A DNA stretch of 64,000 bases from Actinomadura pelletieri DSM 43383 (lineage in GTDB: Bacteria > Actinomycetota > Actinomycetes > Streptosporangiales > Streptosporangiaceae), in assembly GCF_003634705.1 (NCBI RefSeq), contig NZ_RBWU01000002.1, positions 1,364,001 to 1,428,000 of the forward strand, in the 5' to 3' direction. The notes under the pieces are model-generated. The model was given only the letters and a program-made list of their open reading frames with translations, was not told the DNA's origin and did not search any database. The position numbers and the translations under genes were made by a program. Positions 27,557-36,104 of this stretch are shown one piece after another (positions within the stretch are counted from its first letter, which is position 1; each line of letters begins with the position of its first letter).

Positions 27557-28867
27557 ATGGATCAGCAGGCCCGGCCCGCCGACGTGCGGCGGCGCATCGC
27601 CCGTACGGACGTGCTGCTCGCCGACCCGCGGCTGGTCGAGGCGGCGGGACGGCTCGGCCGCGGCGTCGTCAAGGCGGCCGTCGTCCGGGCCCAGCACAGG
27701 GCGAGAACGGGAGAGATCCCTCCGGAGTCGGTCGCCGACGCGGCGGTGGAGGAGCTGCCGCCGACCGCGTCCGGGCTGCGTCCCGTGCTCAACGCGACCG
27801 GCGTCCTCCTGCACACCAACCTCGGCCGGGCGCCGCTGTCGGACGCCGCCCGGGACGCCGTGGCCGTGGCGTCCGGCGCCACCGACGTCGAACTCGACCT
27901 CGACACCGGCCGCCGCGCGAGACGCGGGCGGTCCGCGCTCGCCGCCCTGCTGGATCGGGTGCCGCAGGCGGAGGCCGCGCATGTCGTCAACAACGGCGCC
28001 GCCGCGCTCGTCCTGGCCGCGACCGCCCTCGCCGCCGACCGGGAGATCGTGATCAGCCGCGGCGAGATGGTGGAGATCGGCGACGGCTTCCGCATCCCCG
28101 AACTGCTCGCCGCGACCGGCGCGCGGCTGCGGGAGGTCGGCACCACCAACCGGACCACCCCGGACGACTACGCGGCGGCGGTCGGCGACGCGACCGGCTT
28201 CATCCTCAAGGTCCACCCGTCGAACTTCCGCGTCACCGGCTTCACCCGCGGCGCGGACGTCGCCGAACTGACCGGTCTCGGCGTTCCCGTCGTCGCGGAC
28301 ATCGGCTCCGGCCTCCTCGCCCCCGAACCGCTCCTTCCGGACGAACCCGACGCCGCGTCCATGCTCAAGGCGGGTGCGCACCTCGTCACGGCCAGCGGCG
28401 ACAAGCTTCTCGGCGGCCCCCAGTGCGGGATCGTCCTCGGCCGCGACGACCTGGTGCGGCGCCTCGCCCGGCATCCGCTGGCCCGCGCGCTGCGGGTCGG
28501 CAAGATGACGCTCGCCGCGCTGGAGGCCACCGTCCGGGGCCCGCGCACCCCGACCGACGCGGCCCTGCACGCCGACGTGGCCTCGCTGCGGGAGCGGGCC
28601 GAGCGTCTCGCCGCAAGCCTGCGGGACGGTGATGTGGACGCCCACGCCGTCGACGGCGACGCGGCGGTCGGAGGCGGCGGCGCACCCGGCGTCGTCCTGC
28701 CGAGTGCCGCCGTGGCGCTGCCCGAACCGTACGCGGCGCGGCTGCGGCGGGGGACACCGGCCGTCATGGGACGGGTCGAGGACGGACGCTGCCTCCTCGA
28801 CCTCCGCTCGGTCCCACCCGACCAGGACGACGTCCTCGCCGGAGCCGTCCTCGCGGCCGGACGCTAG
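27557..28867 (+). CDS. selA: L-seryl-tRNA(Sec) selenium transferase (selenocysteine synthase)
   Basis: A 436-residue PLP enzyme that converts Ser-tRNA(Sec) to Sec-tRNA(Sec) using selenophosphate. The PLP lysine is Lys283 in ASGDKLLGGPQCG, the SelA signature; LNATGVLLHTNLGRAPLS (78-95) and VVNNGAAALVL are also diagnostic. ATG 27557 is preceded by CGGAGGT at ideal distance; upstream in-frame sequence does not look like SelA. The stop codon TAG shares the palindromic CTAG with the stop of the convergent formate dehydrogenase gene. selB, selD and tRNA-Sec are not in this window. Confidence 0.94.
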   Translation: MDQQARPADVRRRIARTDVLLADPRLVEAAGRLGRGVVKAAVVRAQHRARTGEIPPESVADAAVEELPPTASGLRPVLNATGVLLHTNLGRAPLSDAARDAVAVASGATDVELDLDTGRRARRGRSALAALLDRVPQAEAAHVVNNGAAALVLAATALAADREIVISRGEMVEIGDGFRIPELLAATGARLREVGTTNRTTPDDYAAAVGDATGFILKVHPSNFRVTGFTRGADVAELTGLGVPVVADIGSGLLAPEPLLPDEPDAASMLKAGAHLVTASGDKLLGGPQCGIVLGRDDLVRRLARHPLARALRVGKMTLAALEATVRGPRTPTDAALHADVASLRERAERLAASLRDGDVDAHAVDGDAAVGGGGAPGVVLPSAAVALPEPYAARLRRGTPAVMGRVEDGRCLLDLRSVPPDQDDVLAGAVLAAGR

Positions 28868-31800
28868 ACCTCGGTCCCCGTCTCGTCGGTGATTCCGGCC
28901 CGCTCCCGGTACTCGCGGACGAGCGCCGCCGCGGCGGGCCCGCGCGGCCGCCGCCCCGGGCGGATGTCGCACGCCAGGGCCTTCGCCTCCTGGATGTGCG
29001 TGTTCGGGTCCAGGCTCAGGTGCAGCAGTTCGTTCGCCGCGTCACCACGGCTGTAACCGTTCGGGCCCCAGTGGTAGGGCAAGCCGATCTGATGCAGGGT
29101 CCGGCCGTCCACGACGAGCGCGGGCATCCGCTCCGTCACCAGTACCCGCGCTTCCACCACGGCGCGCGGGCTCACGATGGTCGCCCACCCGCCGTGCTCC
29201 AGGTTCCGCATCGCCGCCAGTTCCGGCGACACCTCGCAGAAGAACTCCGGCTGCAACTCGGCCAGATACGGCTGCCACCGCGACATGCCGCCCGCCGTGT
29301 GATGTTCGGTGAGCCGGTACGTCGTCCCCACGAACGGGTACACGTCCGCGCCGGGCTCCCCGTCGACGGGCCCGTAACGGTTGTCGGGATGCGCCGGCGG
29401 CAGATGCCGGATCGGATTGCGCTGCTGCCCGTACAGCGGGTTCGTGAACGGCGACTCCTGCGGTTCGTAGTGCGCCGGGAGGGGGCCGTCGGTCAGCCCC
29501 GCCGGGACGTAGAGCCACGCCTTGCCGTCGGCCTGCATGATGAACGGGTCGTTGCCCGCGAGCGCGTCCGGGCCCGTGGCGCCTTCGGGGGGCTCGTGGT
29601 CGGGCGGCCGGTCGGCGATGAAGTCGGGCACGTCGTGGCCCGTCCATCTGCGCTGTTCCGCGTCCCACCAGACGAGGGCCTTGCGTTCGCTCCACGGGTT
29701 GCCGTCAGGGTCGGCGGACGCCCGGTTGTAGATGATGCGCCGGTTCATCGGCCACGCCCATCCCCACTCGGGAGCGACCCAGTTCTGGTCCCGGCCCGGT
29801 TTCCGGCGGGCGGTCTGGTTGACGCCGTCCGTGTAGCAGCCGCAGTAGATCCAGCAGCCGCAACTGGTGGAACCGTCGTCCTTGAGCTGTGTGTAGGACG
29901 AGAGCGGATTCCCTTCGCCGTCGAACCCGTTGATCTCCGCCAACACCGCCTCGGCGTCCGGCTCGTCGAGGGGCCCCTCGGTCGGGTAGTCCCACGTCAG
30001 ATCCAGCACCGGGCGGTCCATCTCGTCGGACGACCCCGCGAGCTTCTCCCGGATGATCCGGCCCAGGTGGTACATGAACCACAGGTCGCTGCGCGTGTCC
30101 TCGACCGGCTCGACGGCCTTGTAGTGCCATTGCAGCATCCGCTGCGTGTTCGTGAAGCTGCCGTCCTTCTCGGTGTGCGCCGCGGCGGGCAGGAAGAACA
30201 CCTCGGTGCCGATGTCCTCGGTGCGCATCTCGCCCGTGTCGATCTCGGGGCCGTCCTTCCACCAGGTCGCCGACTCGATCAGCGAGAAGTCGCGGACGAC
30301 GAGCCAGTCCAGGTTCGCCATCCCGAGCCGCTGGATCTTGGCGTTGGCCGACCCGACCGCCGGGTTCTCGCCCAGCAGGAAGTAGCCCTTGCACTCGCCG
30401 TCGATCTGCGCCATCGACGTCTCGTACGTGCTGTGCGTACCTGTCAGACGAGGCAGGTAGTCGAAGCAGTACTCGTTGTCCTCCGTCGCCGCGTCGCCCC
30501 AGTACGACTTCATTAGGCTGACGAAGTACGCGCGTATGTTGCCCCAGAAACCCTTTCGCGCCGCCTCCGCCTCGATGAACGTGGCCAGGTCCTCGTTCGA
30601 GTGCGCGTGCGGCATCGGGATGTAACCGGGCAGCAGGTTGAACAACGTGGGGATGTCCGTCGAGCCCTGGATGGACGCGTGGCCGCGCAACGCCAGGATG
30701 CCGCCACCCGGACGGCCGATGTTGCCGAGCAGCGTCTGCAGGATCGACGCCGTCCGGATGTACTGAACGCCGACCGTGTGCTGCGTCCAACCGACCGCGT
30801 AGGCGAACGCGGTGGTCCGATCCGGTCCGGAGTTCTCCGTGACCATCTCGCAGACCTTCAGGAACTGCTCCTTCGGGACGCCGCAGACCCGTTCCACCAT
30901 CTCCGGCGTGTACCTGGCGAAGTGCCGCTTGAGCACCTGGAACACGCACCGTGGATGCTCCAGCGTCGGGTCGCGTTCCGGGTGGCCCTCACCGATCCCC
31001 GCACCGCCCGAACCGTGCGCCTCACCCCGTCCCGCCTCCGACACGCGGGACTCCCACTGCATGTCGCGTTGCCCTGCCGCGGACTGGACGTTCATCCCCG
31101 CGTACTGCCACGAGTCGGTGTCGTAGCTGCGCTTCTCCCGGTCGAGCCCGGAGAACACGCCGTCGAGATCCTCGGTGTCGCGGAAGTCCTCGGACACGAT
31201 CACGGACGCGTTCGTGTACGCCACCACGTAGTCACGGAAGTACTTGTCGTTCTCCAGTACGTAGCGGACCATCCCGCCGAGGAACGCGATGTCGCTCCCG
31301 GCCCGCAGCGGCACATGCGCGTCCGCGAGCGCACTCGTCCGAGTGAACCGCGGGTCCACATGGACGAGTTTCGCCCCACGCGCCTTCGCCTCCATCACCC
31401 ACTGGAACCCGACCGGATGGCACTCGGCCATGTTCGAGCCCTGGATGACGATGCAGTCGGCGTTCTGCAGATCCTGCTGGAACGTGGTCGCGCCGCCGCG
31501 TCCGAACGAGGTTCCCAGACCGGGAACGGTGGAGGAGTGTCAAATACGCGCCTGATTCTCGATCTGCACCGCGCCGAGCGCGGTGAACAGCTTCTTGATC
31601 AGGTAGTTCTCCTCGTTGTCGAGGGTGGCGCCGCCGAGGCTCGCGAAGCCCAGCGTCCGCCGCACCCGCAACCCGTCCGCGCTCTCCCACTGCCAGCCGC
31701 GCCGCCGCGCCTCGATCACCCGGTCGGCGATCATCTCCATCGCGGCGTCGAGTTCGAGCGGCTCCCACTCGGTGCCGTACGGCCGCCGGTAGAGCACCCG

Positions 31801-32109
31801 GTGCTCGCGGGCCGACCCGGTGGTCAACTGGAGCGTGGCCGACCCCTTCGGGCACAGCCGTCCCCGGCTGACCGGCGAGTCGGGGTCGCCTTCGACATGG
31901 GTGACCTTGCCGTCCTTGACGTACACGTTCTGCCCGCAGCCGACCGCGCAGTACGGGCAGACGGACTTGACGACCCGGTCGGCCTCGCTCACCCGCGGCG
32001 TGATCCGCTCGGTGCCCGCGCTCTTCGCCGCGGCCCCACGCCCCAGCGGATCGTCGCCGGTGAACTGGCGGTAGACGGGCCACGACCCGATCCAGGTACG
32101 AACGCCCAC
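28864..32109 (-). CDS. fdhA: selenocysteine-containing formate dehydrogenase, alpha subunit (UGA read as Sec190)
   Basis: Read through an in-frame TGA at 31542-31540, the gene encodes 1081 residues. The [4Fe-4S] cysteines are Cys51, 54, 58 and 86 (SVCPYCAVGCG; RLCPKG). The codon after NQAR-I is TGA, followed by His, then GTSFGRGGATT and a conserved AECHPVGF, exactly the context of Sec in FDH-N/FDH-H enzymes. The molybdopterin/bis-PGD domains run to the C-terminus (LPYHWGPNGYSRGDAANELL). GTG 32109 gives the start; no twin-arginine signal is visible, unlike E. coli FdnG, so a cytoplasmic enzyme is expected. No Fe-S beta or cytochrome gamma subunit is adjacent. It oxidises formate to CO2. Confidence 0.92.
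31511..31542 (-). promoter_or_regulatory. selenocysteine codon and SECIS-like hairpin
   Basis: On the minus strand the TGA (31542-31540) is followed after 12 nt by GTTCCC-GGTCT-GGGAAC (31527-31511), a perfect 6-bp stem closed by a GGTCT loop. In E. coli fdhF the minimal SelB-binding hairpin is also 17 nt, sits about 11 nt after UGA and has the apical sequence GGUCU (established knowledge). The bulged U of the E. coli element is not evident here. The hairpin is coding: it encodes VPGLGT. Confidence 0.88.
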
Positions 32110-32234
32110 GTCACACCACCCCTCACCTCGACGCGCCGTCCACCTACCCGGCGCCCCTCCCGCGAAACCCCCGCGAACCTGGCGAGGCCGTCCTACGTAC
32201 AAGTCAGCGGACCCTCCGGACAGCGGGACTGCGC

Positions 32235-32606
32235 ATGCGAAGCAACGACGACGGCTGGCTGCGACTCCTGGCCGAACTGGAGGACGACTGCCAGGCGTGC
32301 CACGGCACCGGCAGCACGGCGAACGCCCGGTGGCGGGCCTGGCACCAGCGCGCCCACGAACTGATCGCGGTGGCCGAGGCCGCGCACCGCGCCAACGAAC
32401 TGACCCCGGTCCCGCACACCACCTCGGACGGGCCCGCCATCGTCACGGCGGTGGAACGCGCCATCGAGGACCACATGAGGGCCCGTCCCGCGGACCCCGA
32501 GCAGACCCCCTGTGGCACGTGCCACGGCACCGGCAGACAACTCACCCCCGCGGGCCGCATGTTCACCGACCTCCTGGCCCGCCACGGCTTCGTCCGCAAC
32601 ACGTAG
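32235..32606 (+). CDS. small protein with two CxxCHGTG zinc-binding motifs
   Basis: A 123-residue protein. DCQACHGTG (about 18-26) and PCGTCHGTG (about 92-100) each match half of a DnaJ-type zinc finger; together they could bind one zinc ion. The segment between is helical (RWRAWHQRAHELIAVAEAAHRANE). No family was recognised. It lies divergent from the formate dehydrogenase gene, with starts 125 bp apart, and might share its promoter region. The Shine-Dalgarno site is weak. Confidence 0.6.
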   Translation: MRSNDDGWLRLLAELEDDCQACHGTGSTANARWRAWHQRAHELIAVAEAAHRANELTPVPHTTSDGPAIVTAVERAIEDHMRARPADPEQTPCGTCHGTGRQLTPAGRMFTDLLARHGFVRNT

Positions 32607-32611
32607 ATCGA

Positions 32612-32651
32612 TCAAATCGGATTGATAGATCAAACCAGTTTGTTCTACACT
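32612..32651 (+). promoter_or_regulatory. leaderless promoter with overlapping ArsR-type operator
   Basis: TTGATA (32623-32628) and TACACT (32646-32651) are 17 bp apart, which places the transcript start at or within a base of the GTG start at 32658. ATCAA (32612), TTGAT (32623) and ATCAA (32630) form two nested inverted repeats: ATCAA-N6-TTGAT, and the 12-bp palindrome TTGAT-AG-ATCAA that covers the -35 box. ATCAA/TTGAT half-sites are common for ArsR/SmtB repressors. Confidence 0.65.
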
Positions 32652-32657
32652 CTCCAC

Positions 32658-33401
32658 GTGTCCACCGTCACAGCACAGGCGCCCGAGTTCCTCCAACTGA
32701 CCGGACACCCGATCCGCTGGCAGTTGCTGACCGAGCTGACACACAGCGACCGGCAGGTGCGCGAACTGGCCACGCTGATCGGTCGACGCCAGAGCCTGGT
32801 CTCCTACCACCTGGCCCAGCTGCGCGAAGGCGGGCTCGTAAAGGTGCGGCGCAGCTCGGCCGACGGCCGCGACACCTACTACCGCCTTGACCTGGAGGCC
32901 TGCCGCGACCGTCTCACCGAGGCGGCCACCGCCCTTCACCCCGGCCTGCGCCTCGCCCCGGCCCCACCACCTCCGCCCACCCCGCACCCACCCGTCCGGG
33001 TCCTCTTCCTGTGCACGGGCAACAGCTCCCGCTCCCAGATGGCGGAGGCGATCCTGGAACAGGTGGGCGGCTCCCATTTCGAGGCCGCCAGCGCCGGGAG
33101 CCACCCGAAGCCCCTGCACCCCAACGCCGTTCGCGTGATGCGCGAACGCGGCCTCGACATCGGCGGCCGCCGCTCCAAACACCTGGGCGAGTTCACCGAC
33201 CGGACGTTCCACCACGTGATCAGCCTGTGCGACCGCGTTCGGGAAGTGTGCCCCGACTTCCCCGGCCGACCCAGGACCGCGCACTGGAGCATGCCCGACC
33301 CGGCGGCCGAGGGAACGGACGACGCGACCACCTATCCGGCATTCGTCCGTACCGCGTCCGAACTGAACACCCGCATCCAATTCCTGCTGTCCATGACCTG
33401 A
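32658..33401 (+). CDS. ArsR-family regulator fused to low-molecular-weight phosphatase-type arsenate reductase
   Basis: A 247-residue fusion. Residues ~5-95 form an ArsR winged helix (HPIRWQLLTELTHSDRQVRE; QSLVSYHLAQLREGGLVKVR). A Pro-rich linker (100-112) leads to an LMW-PTP/ArsC domain with the catalytic loop C119-TGNSS-R125 and the distal acid in SMPDPA. Such ArsC enzymes reduce arsenate with thioredoxin or mycothiol. The ArsR half has a single cysteine (Cys82) and no metal-binding cysteine pair, so arsenite sensing by the standard site is doubtful. GTG 32658 coincides with the predicted transcription start (leaderless mRNA). The VOC gene follows 20 bp downstream. Confidence 0.85.
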   Translation: MSTVTAQAPEFLQLTGHPIRWQLLTELTHSDRQVRELATLIGRRQSLVSYHLAQLREGGLVKVRRSSADGRDTYYRLDLEACRDRLTEAATALHPGLRLAPAPPPPPTPHPPVRVLFLCTGNSSRSQMAEAILEQVGGSHFEAASAGSHPKPLHPNAVRVMRERGLDIGGRRSKHLGEFTDRTFHHVISLCDRVREVCPDFPGRPRTAHWSMPDPAAEGTDDATTYPAFVRTASELNTRIQFLLSMT

Positions 33402-33421
33402 CAAGATCAAGGGGCAAAGAA

Positions 33422-33811
33422 ATGCCGGAAGATCTGACGAATCTCGTGAACGTCCGCTACATGGTGAACGACGTCGAATCAGCGGTCGATTTCTACACCG
33501 AACACCTTGGCTTCACCGTCAGGACGAACGCGGCACCGGCGTTCGCCGACGTCGTCCGTGGCAATCTGCGGCTCCTGCTCAGCGGCTCGACCAGCTCGGC
33601 CGGCCGCCCCATGCCGGACGGCGCCCGCCCGGCACCCGGCGGCTGGAACCGCATCCACCTCATCGTCCCCGACATCACCGCCGAAGTGGACCGCCTCCGA
33701 AACGCGGGCCTCACTTTCCGAAACGAGATCGTCACGGGCCCGGGCGGAAAACAGATCCTGCTGGAAGACCCGTCCGGCAACCTGGTCGAACTCTTCCAAC
33801 CGGCCGCCTGA
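33422..33811 (+). CDS. VOC (glyoxalase/bleomycin-resistance fold) family protein
   Basis: A 129-residue protein with the paired beta-alpha-beta-beta-beta modules of the VOC fold: NVRYMVNDVESAVDFYTEHLGF in the first and IHLIVPDITAEVDRLRNAG with LEDPSGNLVELFQP in the second, where the Glu is a typical metal ligand. It contains no cysteine, so it is not an ArsI-type C-As lyase. AAGGGG stands upstream of ATG 33422. Co-transcription with the ArsR-ArsC fusion is likely. Confidence 0.82.
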   Translation: MPEDLTNLVNVRYMVNDVESAVDFYTEHLGFTVRTNAAPAFADVVRGNLRLLLSGSTSSAGRPMPDGARPAPGGWNRIHLIVPDITAEVDRLRNAGLTFRNEIVTGPGGKQILLEDPSGNLVELFQPAA

Positions 33812-33823
33812 CAACCACCGAGC

Positions 33824-33851
33824 ACCGGCGGCCCTGACCGGGCCCGCCGGT
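33824..33851 (+). terminator. hairpin terminator after the VOC gene
   Basis: ACCGGCGG pairs with CCGCCGGT, the stem continues inside with a mismatch and 3 more pairs around a short loop, 12 nt after the stop codon. Confidence 0.7.
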
Positions 33852-34194
33852 GTTCACGCATGCCCGGCGACCGTTTCCGGCCAGCACCCGATGCGCGTAC
33901 ACCTGCTCATCGACCCTCCGCACCCCCCGACCCCCGATTGGAACGATTTTTTGTCAAAGACCCGGTATTGACGCCCGATGATCGATGATCAAGGCGACTG
34001 AAGCGCTTTCATTGGACAATTGAAATGGATCGAAAAGTTGAAAACCGCAGATTGACGGTACTTAACTGTAAGAGTTACCATCTCTTCGGATCTTGGATCT
34101 GTCATCGCCGGTGTCCGTCCGATCCAGACCTCCGGCCCCGCTTCTTCAGTCTCTCGAAGAGGTGGAAGCTCCTACTGTTGAGCAGAGGAATCTC
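33852..34194 (+). promoter_or_regulatory. AT-richer upstream region of the secreted-protein gene with likely promoter
   Basis: This 343-bp gap has no gene. TTGACG (34052-34057) and TACCAT (34076-34081), 18 bp apart, form a plausible promoter and leave a leader of about 107 nt. Symmetric elements cluster just upstream: direct repeat GATGATC-GATGATC near 33977, AAGCGCTT at 34001, and ATTG-GA-CAAT near 34012. Composition is clearly AT-richer than the flanks. Confidence 0.5.
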
Positions 34195-34857
34195 ATGCGT
34201 AGAGGTATCGCAGCTTCTGTCGCTGTCACCGCGCTCGCCATGACCGCGGTGTCCACCACCCCCGCATCCGCGTCCGAAGAATTTCTCGAGCGCGGCCCCG
34301 ACGGAGTCACCATCGACATCGCCACGGTCAACGGCAGCGGGTGCCCGCTCGGTACCGCCGCGGTGGCCCTGTCAGAGGGGGCCGAGGCGTTCACCATCAC
34401 CTACAGCAAGTACCTCGCCCAAACGGGCGGTTCGTCATCGCCCATCGACGAGCGCAAGAACTGTCAGATCAACCTGAAAGTGCACGTTCCCCAGGGCTTC
34501 ACCTACGCCGTCTCGCAAACGGACTACCGCGGCTTCGCCAACTTGCAGGCCGGTGCTGTCGGTACCCAACGCGCGAGCTACTACTTCCAGGGCGATTCGC
34601 GCACCAGGAACTTCTCCCGCAATGTTACGGGCCCCACCAAGGCGACCTGGCAGTTCACCGACGAGGTGGATCTGGAGGCGCTCGTATGGTCGCCATGCGG
34701 TGAGCAGCGCAACTTCAACGTCAATACGCAACTGCTGGTGGACGTGGGGGAATCGGACCCTTCGAAGGTCAGTTACATCAGCATGGACTCCGTCGACGGC
34801 AGCATCAACACCACGTACCACTACTCCTGGAAGCGTTGCGTCAAACCAGGAAACTGA
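34195..34857 (+). CDS. secreted DUF4360-like protein
   Basis: A 220-residue exported protein. A Sec signal peptide (about 1-27, RRGIAASVAVTALAMTAVS then ASA|SEEF) precedes a beta-rich mature domain with four cysteines that could form two disulfides (SGCPLG, KNCQIN, SPCGEQ, KRCVKP). The arrangement VNGSGCPLGTAAVAL, NCQINLKVHVPQGF and YYFQGD fits the DUF4360 family of secreted proteins of unknown function found in fungi and actinomycetes. AGAGGAA precedes ATG 34195. It is monocistronic, with a hairpin downstream. Confidence 0.78.
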   Translation: MRRGIAASVAVTALAMTAVSTTPASASEEFLERGPDGVTIDIATVNGSGCPLGTAAVALSEGAEAFTITYSKYLAQTGGSSSPIDERKNCQINLKVHVPQGFTYAVSQTDYRGFANLQAGAVGTQRASYYFQGDSRTRNFSRNVTGPTKATWQFTDEVDLEALVWSPCGEQRNFNVNTQLLVDVGESDPSKVSYISMDSVDGSINTTYHYSWKRCVKPGN

Positions 34858-34936
34858 TCCCGGCCAAGCGCAGGGAGTGACCACCTAGACGGCGGCCGCA
34901 CACCGGAAGAAGTGTCCAAGACACCGATCGGTTCAA

Positions 34937-34971
34937 CCGGGCCATGCCCTCCCACAACGGGCACGGCCCGG
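34937..34971 (+). terminator. hairpin terminator after the DUF4360-like gene
   Basis: CCGGGCC-A-TGCCC pairs with GGGCA-C-GGCCCGG around a 9-nt loop, 80 nt after the stop codon. The rest of 34858-35095 shows no gene. Confidence 0.65.
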
Positions 34972-35095
34972 TCCCGCCACCCCCGCGAATCCTCCCGCCT
35001 TGCTCATGCACAGCCAGAAGGCGCCGCTCAGAGCATCGATTCAGACAGGCGCCTCGTCCTCGACGCGTGATTCCCGACGACGCCCGCCCAGGAAC

Positions 35096-35114
35096 GTCCC
35101 AATGGCATTGGGAC
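35096..35114. promoter_or_regulatory. 19-bp perfect inverted repeat abutting a start codon
   Basis: GTCCCAATG and CATTGGGAC are exact inverted copies around one G. The right arm ends at the base immediately before ATG 35115. As DNA it could be an operator; as RNA it would be a 9-bp hairpin that covers the ribosome-binding region. Confidence 0.6.
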
Positions 35115-35549
35115 ATGGGCACGGACGCGCCCTTTGTGATCGGAGCGGTGACTACCTTCCGGGGAGTGCGGAAGCCGACCGTCAAGACCGGCGGCGGGCT
35201 TGTGGATCGCCCTGAGAATATGGCCGTCCTGGAAGAGGAAGTTTCGCGACGGCTCGCCTGCCAGGATCGTCCGGTGACCCTCACAACCTGGGAGCACGAC
35301 GGTGACCATTGGTGCATGCTCGTCACGCTCAACGCGGAAGGCCGCTACTTCGAGCTGAGCGAAGCCCGCACCATGCCAACCCCAGACGGCGTGCTCATGC
35401 CAGGCCGGACCGTCGTGACGGTCCACGCTTACGCCTCGGCCGAAGAGAAGCCTTCCATGGCATCCTTCGACGAGCACCAGCAAGTGCCGTTCGAAGTGCT
35501 CAAGCAATTCATCCGTCAAGTCAGCGAAATACTCGACACCACGCCCTGA
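35115..35549 (+). CDS. hypothetical protein behind a palindrome
   Basis: A 144-residue acidic, probably cytosolic protein without signal peptide or membrane helix. ATG 35115 was chosen because the in-frame sequence upstream is Arg/Pro-rich and protein-unlike. Visible features: TVKTGGGLVDRPENMAVLEEEV, LTTWEHDGDHWCMLVT and a helical C-terminus FEVLKQFIRQVSEIL. Length and layout resemble small immunity-type or regulatory proteins but no family was recognised. No ordinary Shine-Dalgarno site is present; the palindrome occupies its place. Confidence 0.6.
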   Translation: MGTDAPFVIGAVTTFRGVRKPTVKTGGGLVDRPENMAVLEEEVSRRLACQDRPVTLTTWEHDGDHWCMLVTLNAEGRYFELSEARTMPTPDGVLMPGRTVVTVHAYASAEEKPSMASFDEHQQVPFEVLKQFIRQVSEILDTTP

Positions 35550-35590
35550 CCGGGCGCGATTCCGAGGTCACCGGACGCCGCACAGAAGCA

Positions 35591-35962
35591 TCAACGATGC
35601 GGGTCCTCCGGCGACTCGTCATCTGTGCCGATCTTGCGTCCGAGAAAATACCTCTCGGTGTTGGGGCCGTCCCGGCCCGGATCGCCCAAGCCGGCGATGA
35701 CCCACGCGGCGACCAGCACTCCGACCCCGAGCCCCAGCGAGGTCACGGCGAGCGGTCGAGCCGAAGCGCGTGCGCCCTCACAGTCGGGGCCGTCCCCGAA
35801 GAGGGTTCCGTCATAGGTGCTCTCATCGGAGTTTCCAAAGAAGGCCGTGCCACACGACTGACCATCCTGCTGAATCGGCCTGAACCCGAGGATCAGTCCG
35901 AGCACGAGAAACACGCCTCCGACGATCCGTAACCTCTTCACCACCGTACGCGTTCTCTCCAT
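35591..35962 (-). CDS. small membrane protein with two transmembrane helices
   Basis: A 123-residue protein. TM1 (about 10-26, RIVGGVFLVLGLILGF) and TM2 (about 70-92, LAVTSLGLGVGVLVAAWVIA) flank an extracellular loop with two cysteines (QSCGTAF, PDCEGA). The tail is acidic. AGGGTG lies upstream of the ATG. Similar short membrane proteins are frequent in actinomycete accessory regions; no function is known. Confidence 0.6.
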   Translation of the reverse strand: MERTRTVVKRLRIVGGVFLVLGLILGFRPIQQDGQSCGTAFFGNSDESTYDGTLFGDGPDCEGARASARPLAVTSLGLGVGVLVAAWVIAGLGDPGRDGPNTERYFLGRKIGTDDESPEDPHR

Positions 35963-36104
35963 AACGGCACCCTGGCACGGCCGGCCGAAGTGTGGAAGCA
36001 GTTCGTTCCAACCGGACTAGATCGGCTCGAGACCGTCCGTTCCGCGATTGCTCCATGCGGGCCTTGGTGACAAGATGATCACGTGGTGGATCCTCGAAGG
36101 GACA

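Noticed and set aside
31431..31542. Formate dehydrogenase as a nonsense-mutated pseudogene
   Set aside because: The stop is a single TGA at the active-site position, the frame is otherwise intact over 1081 codons, a SECIS-like hairpin follows, and selA is adjacent.
26253..32364. Long open frames opposite the methylisoborneol synthase, selA and fdhA genes
   Set aside because: They lack family features and are mirror images of GC3-biased genes on the other strand.
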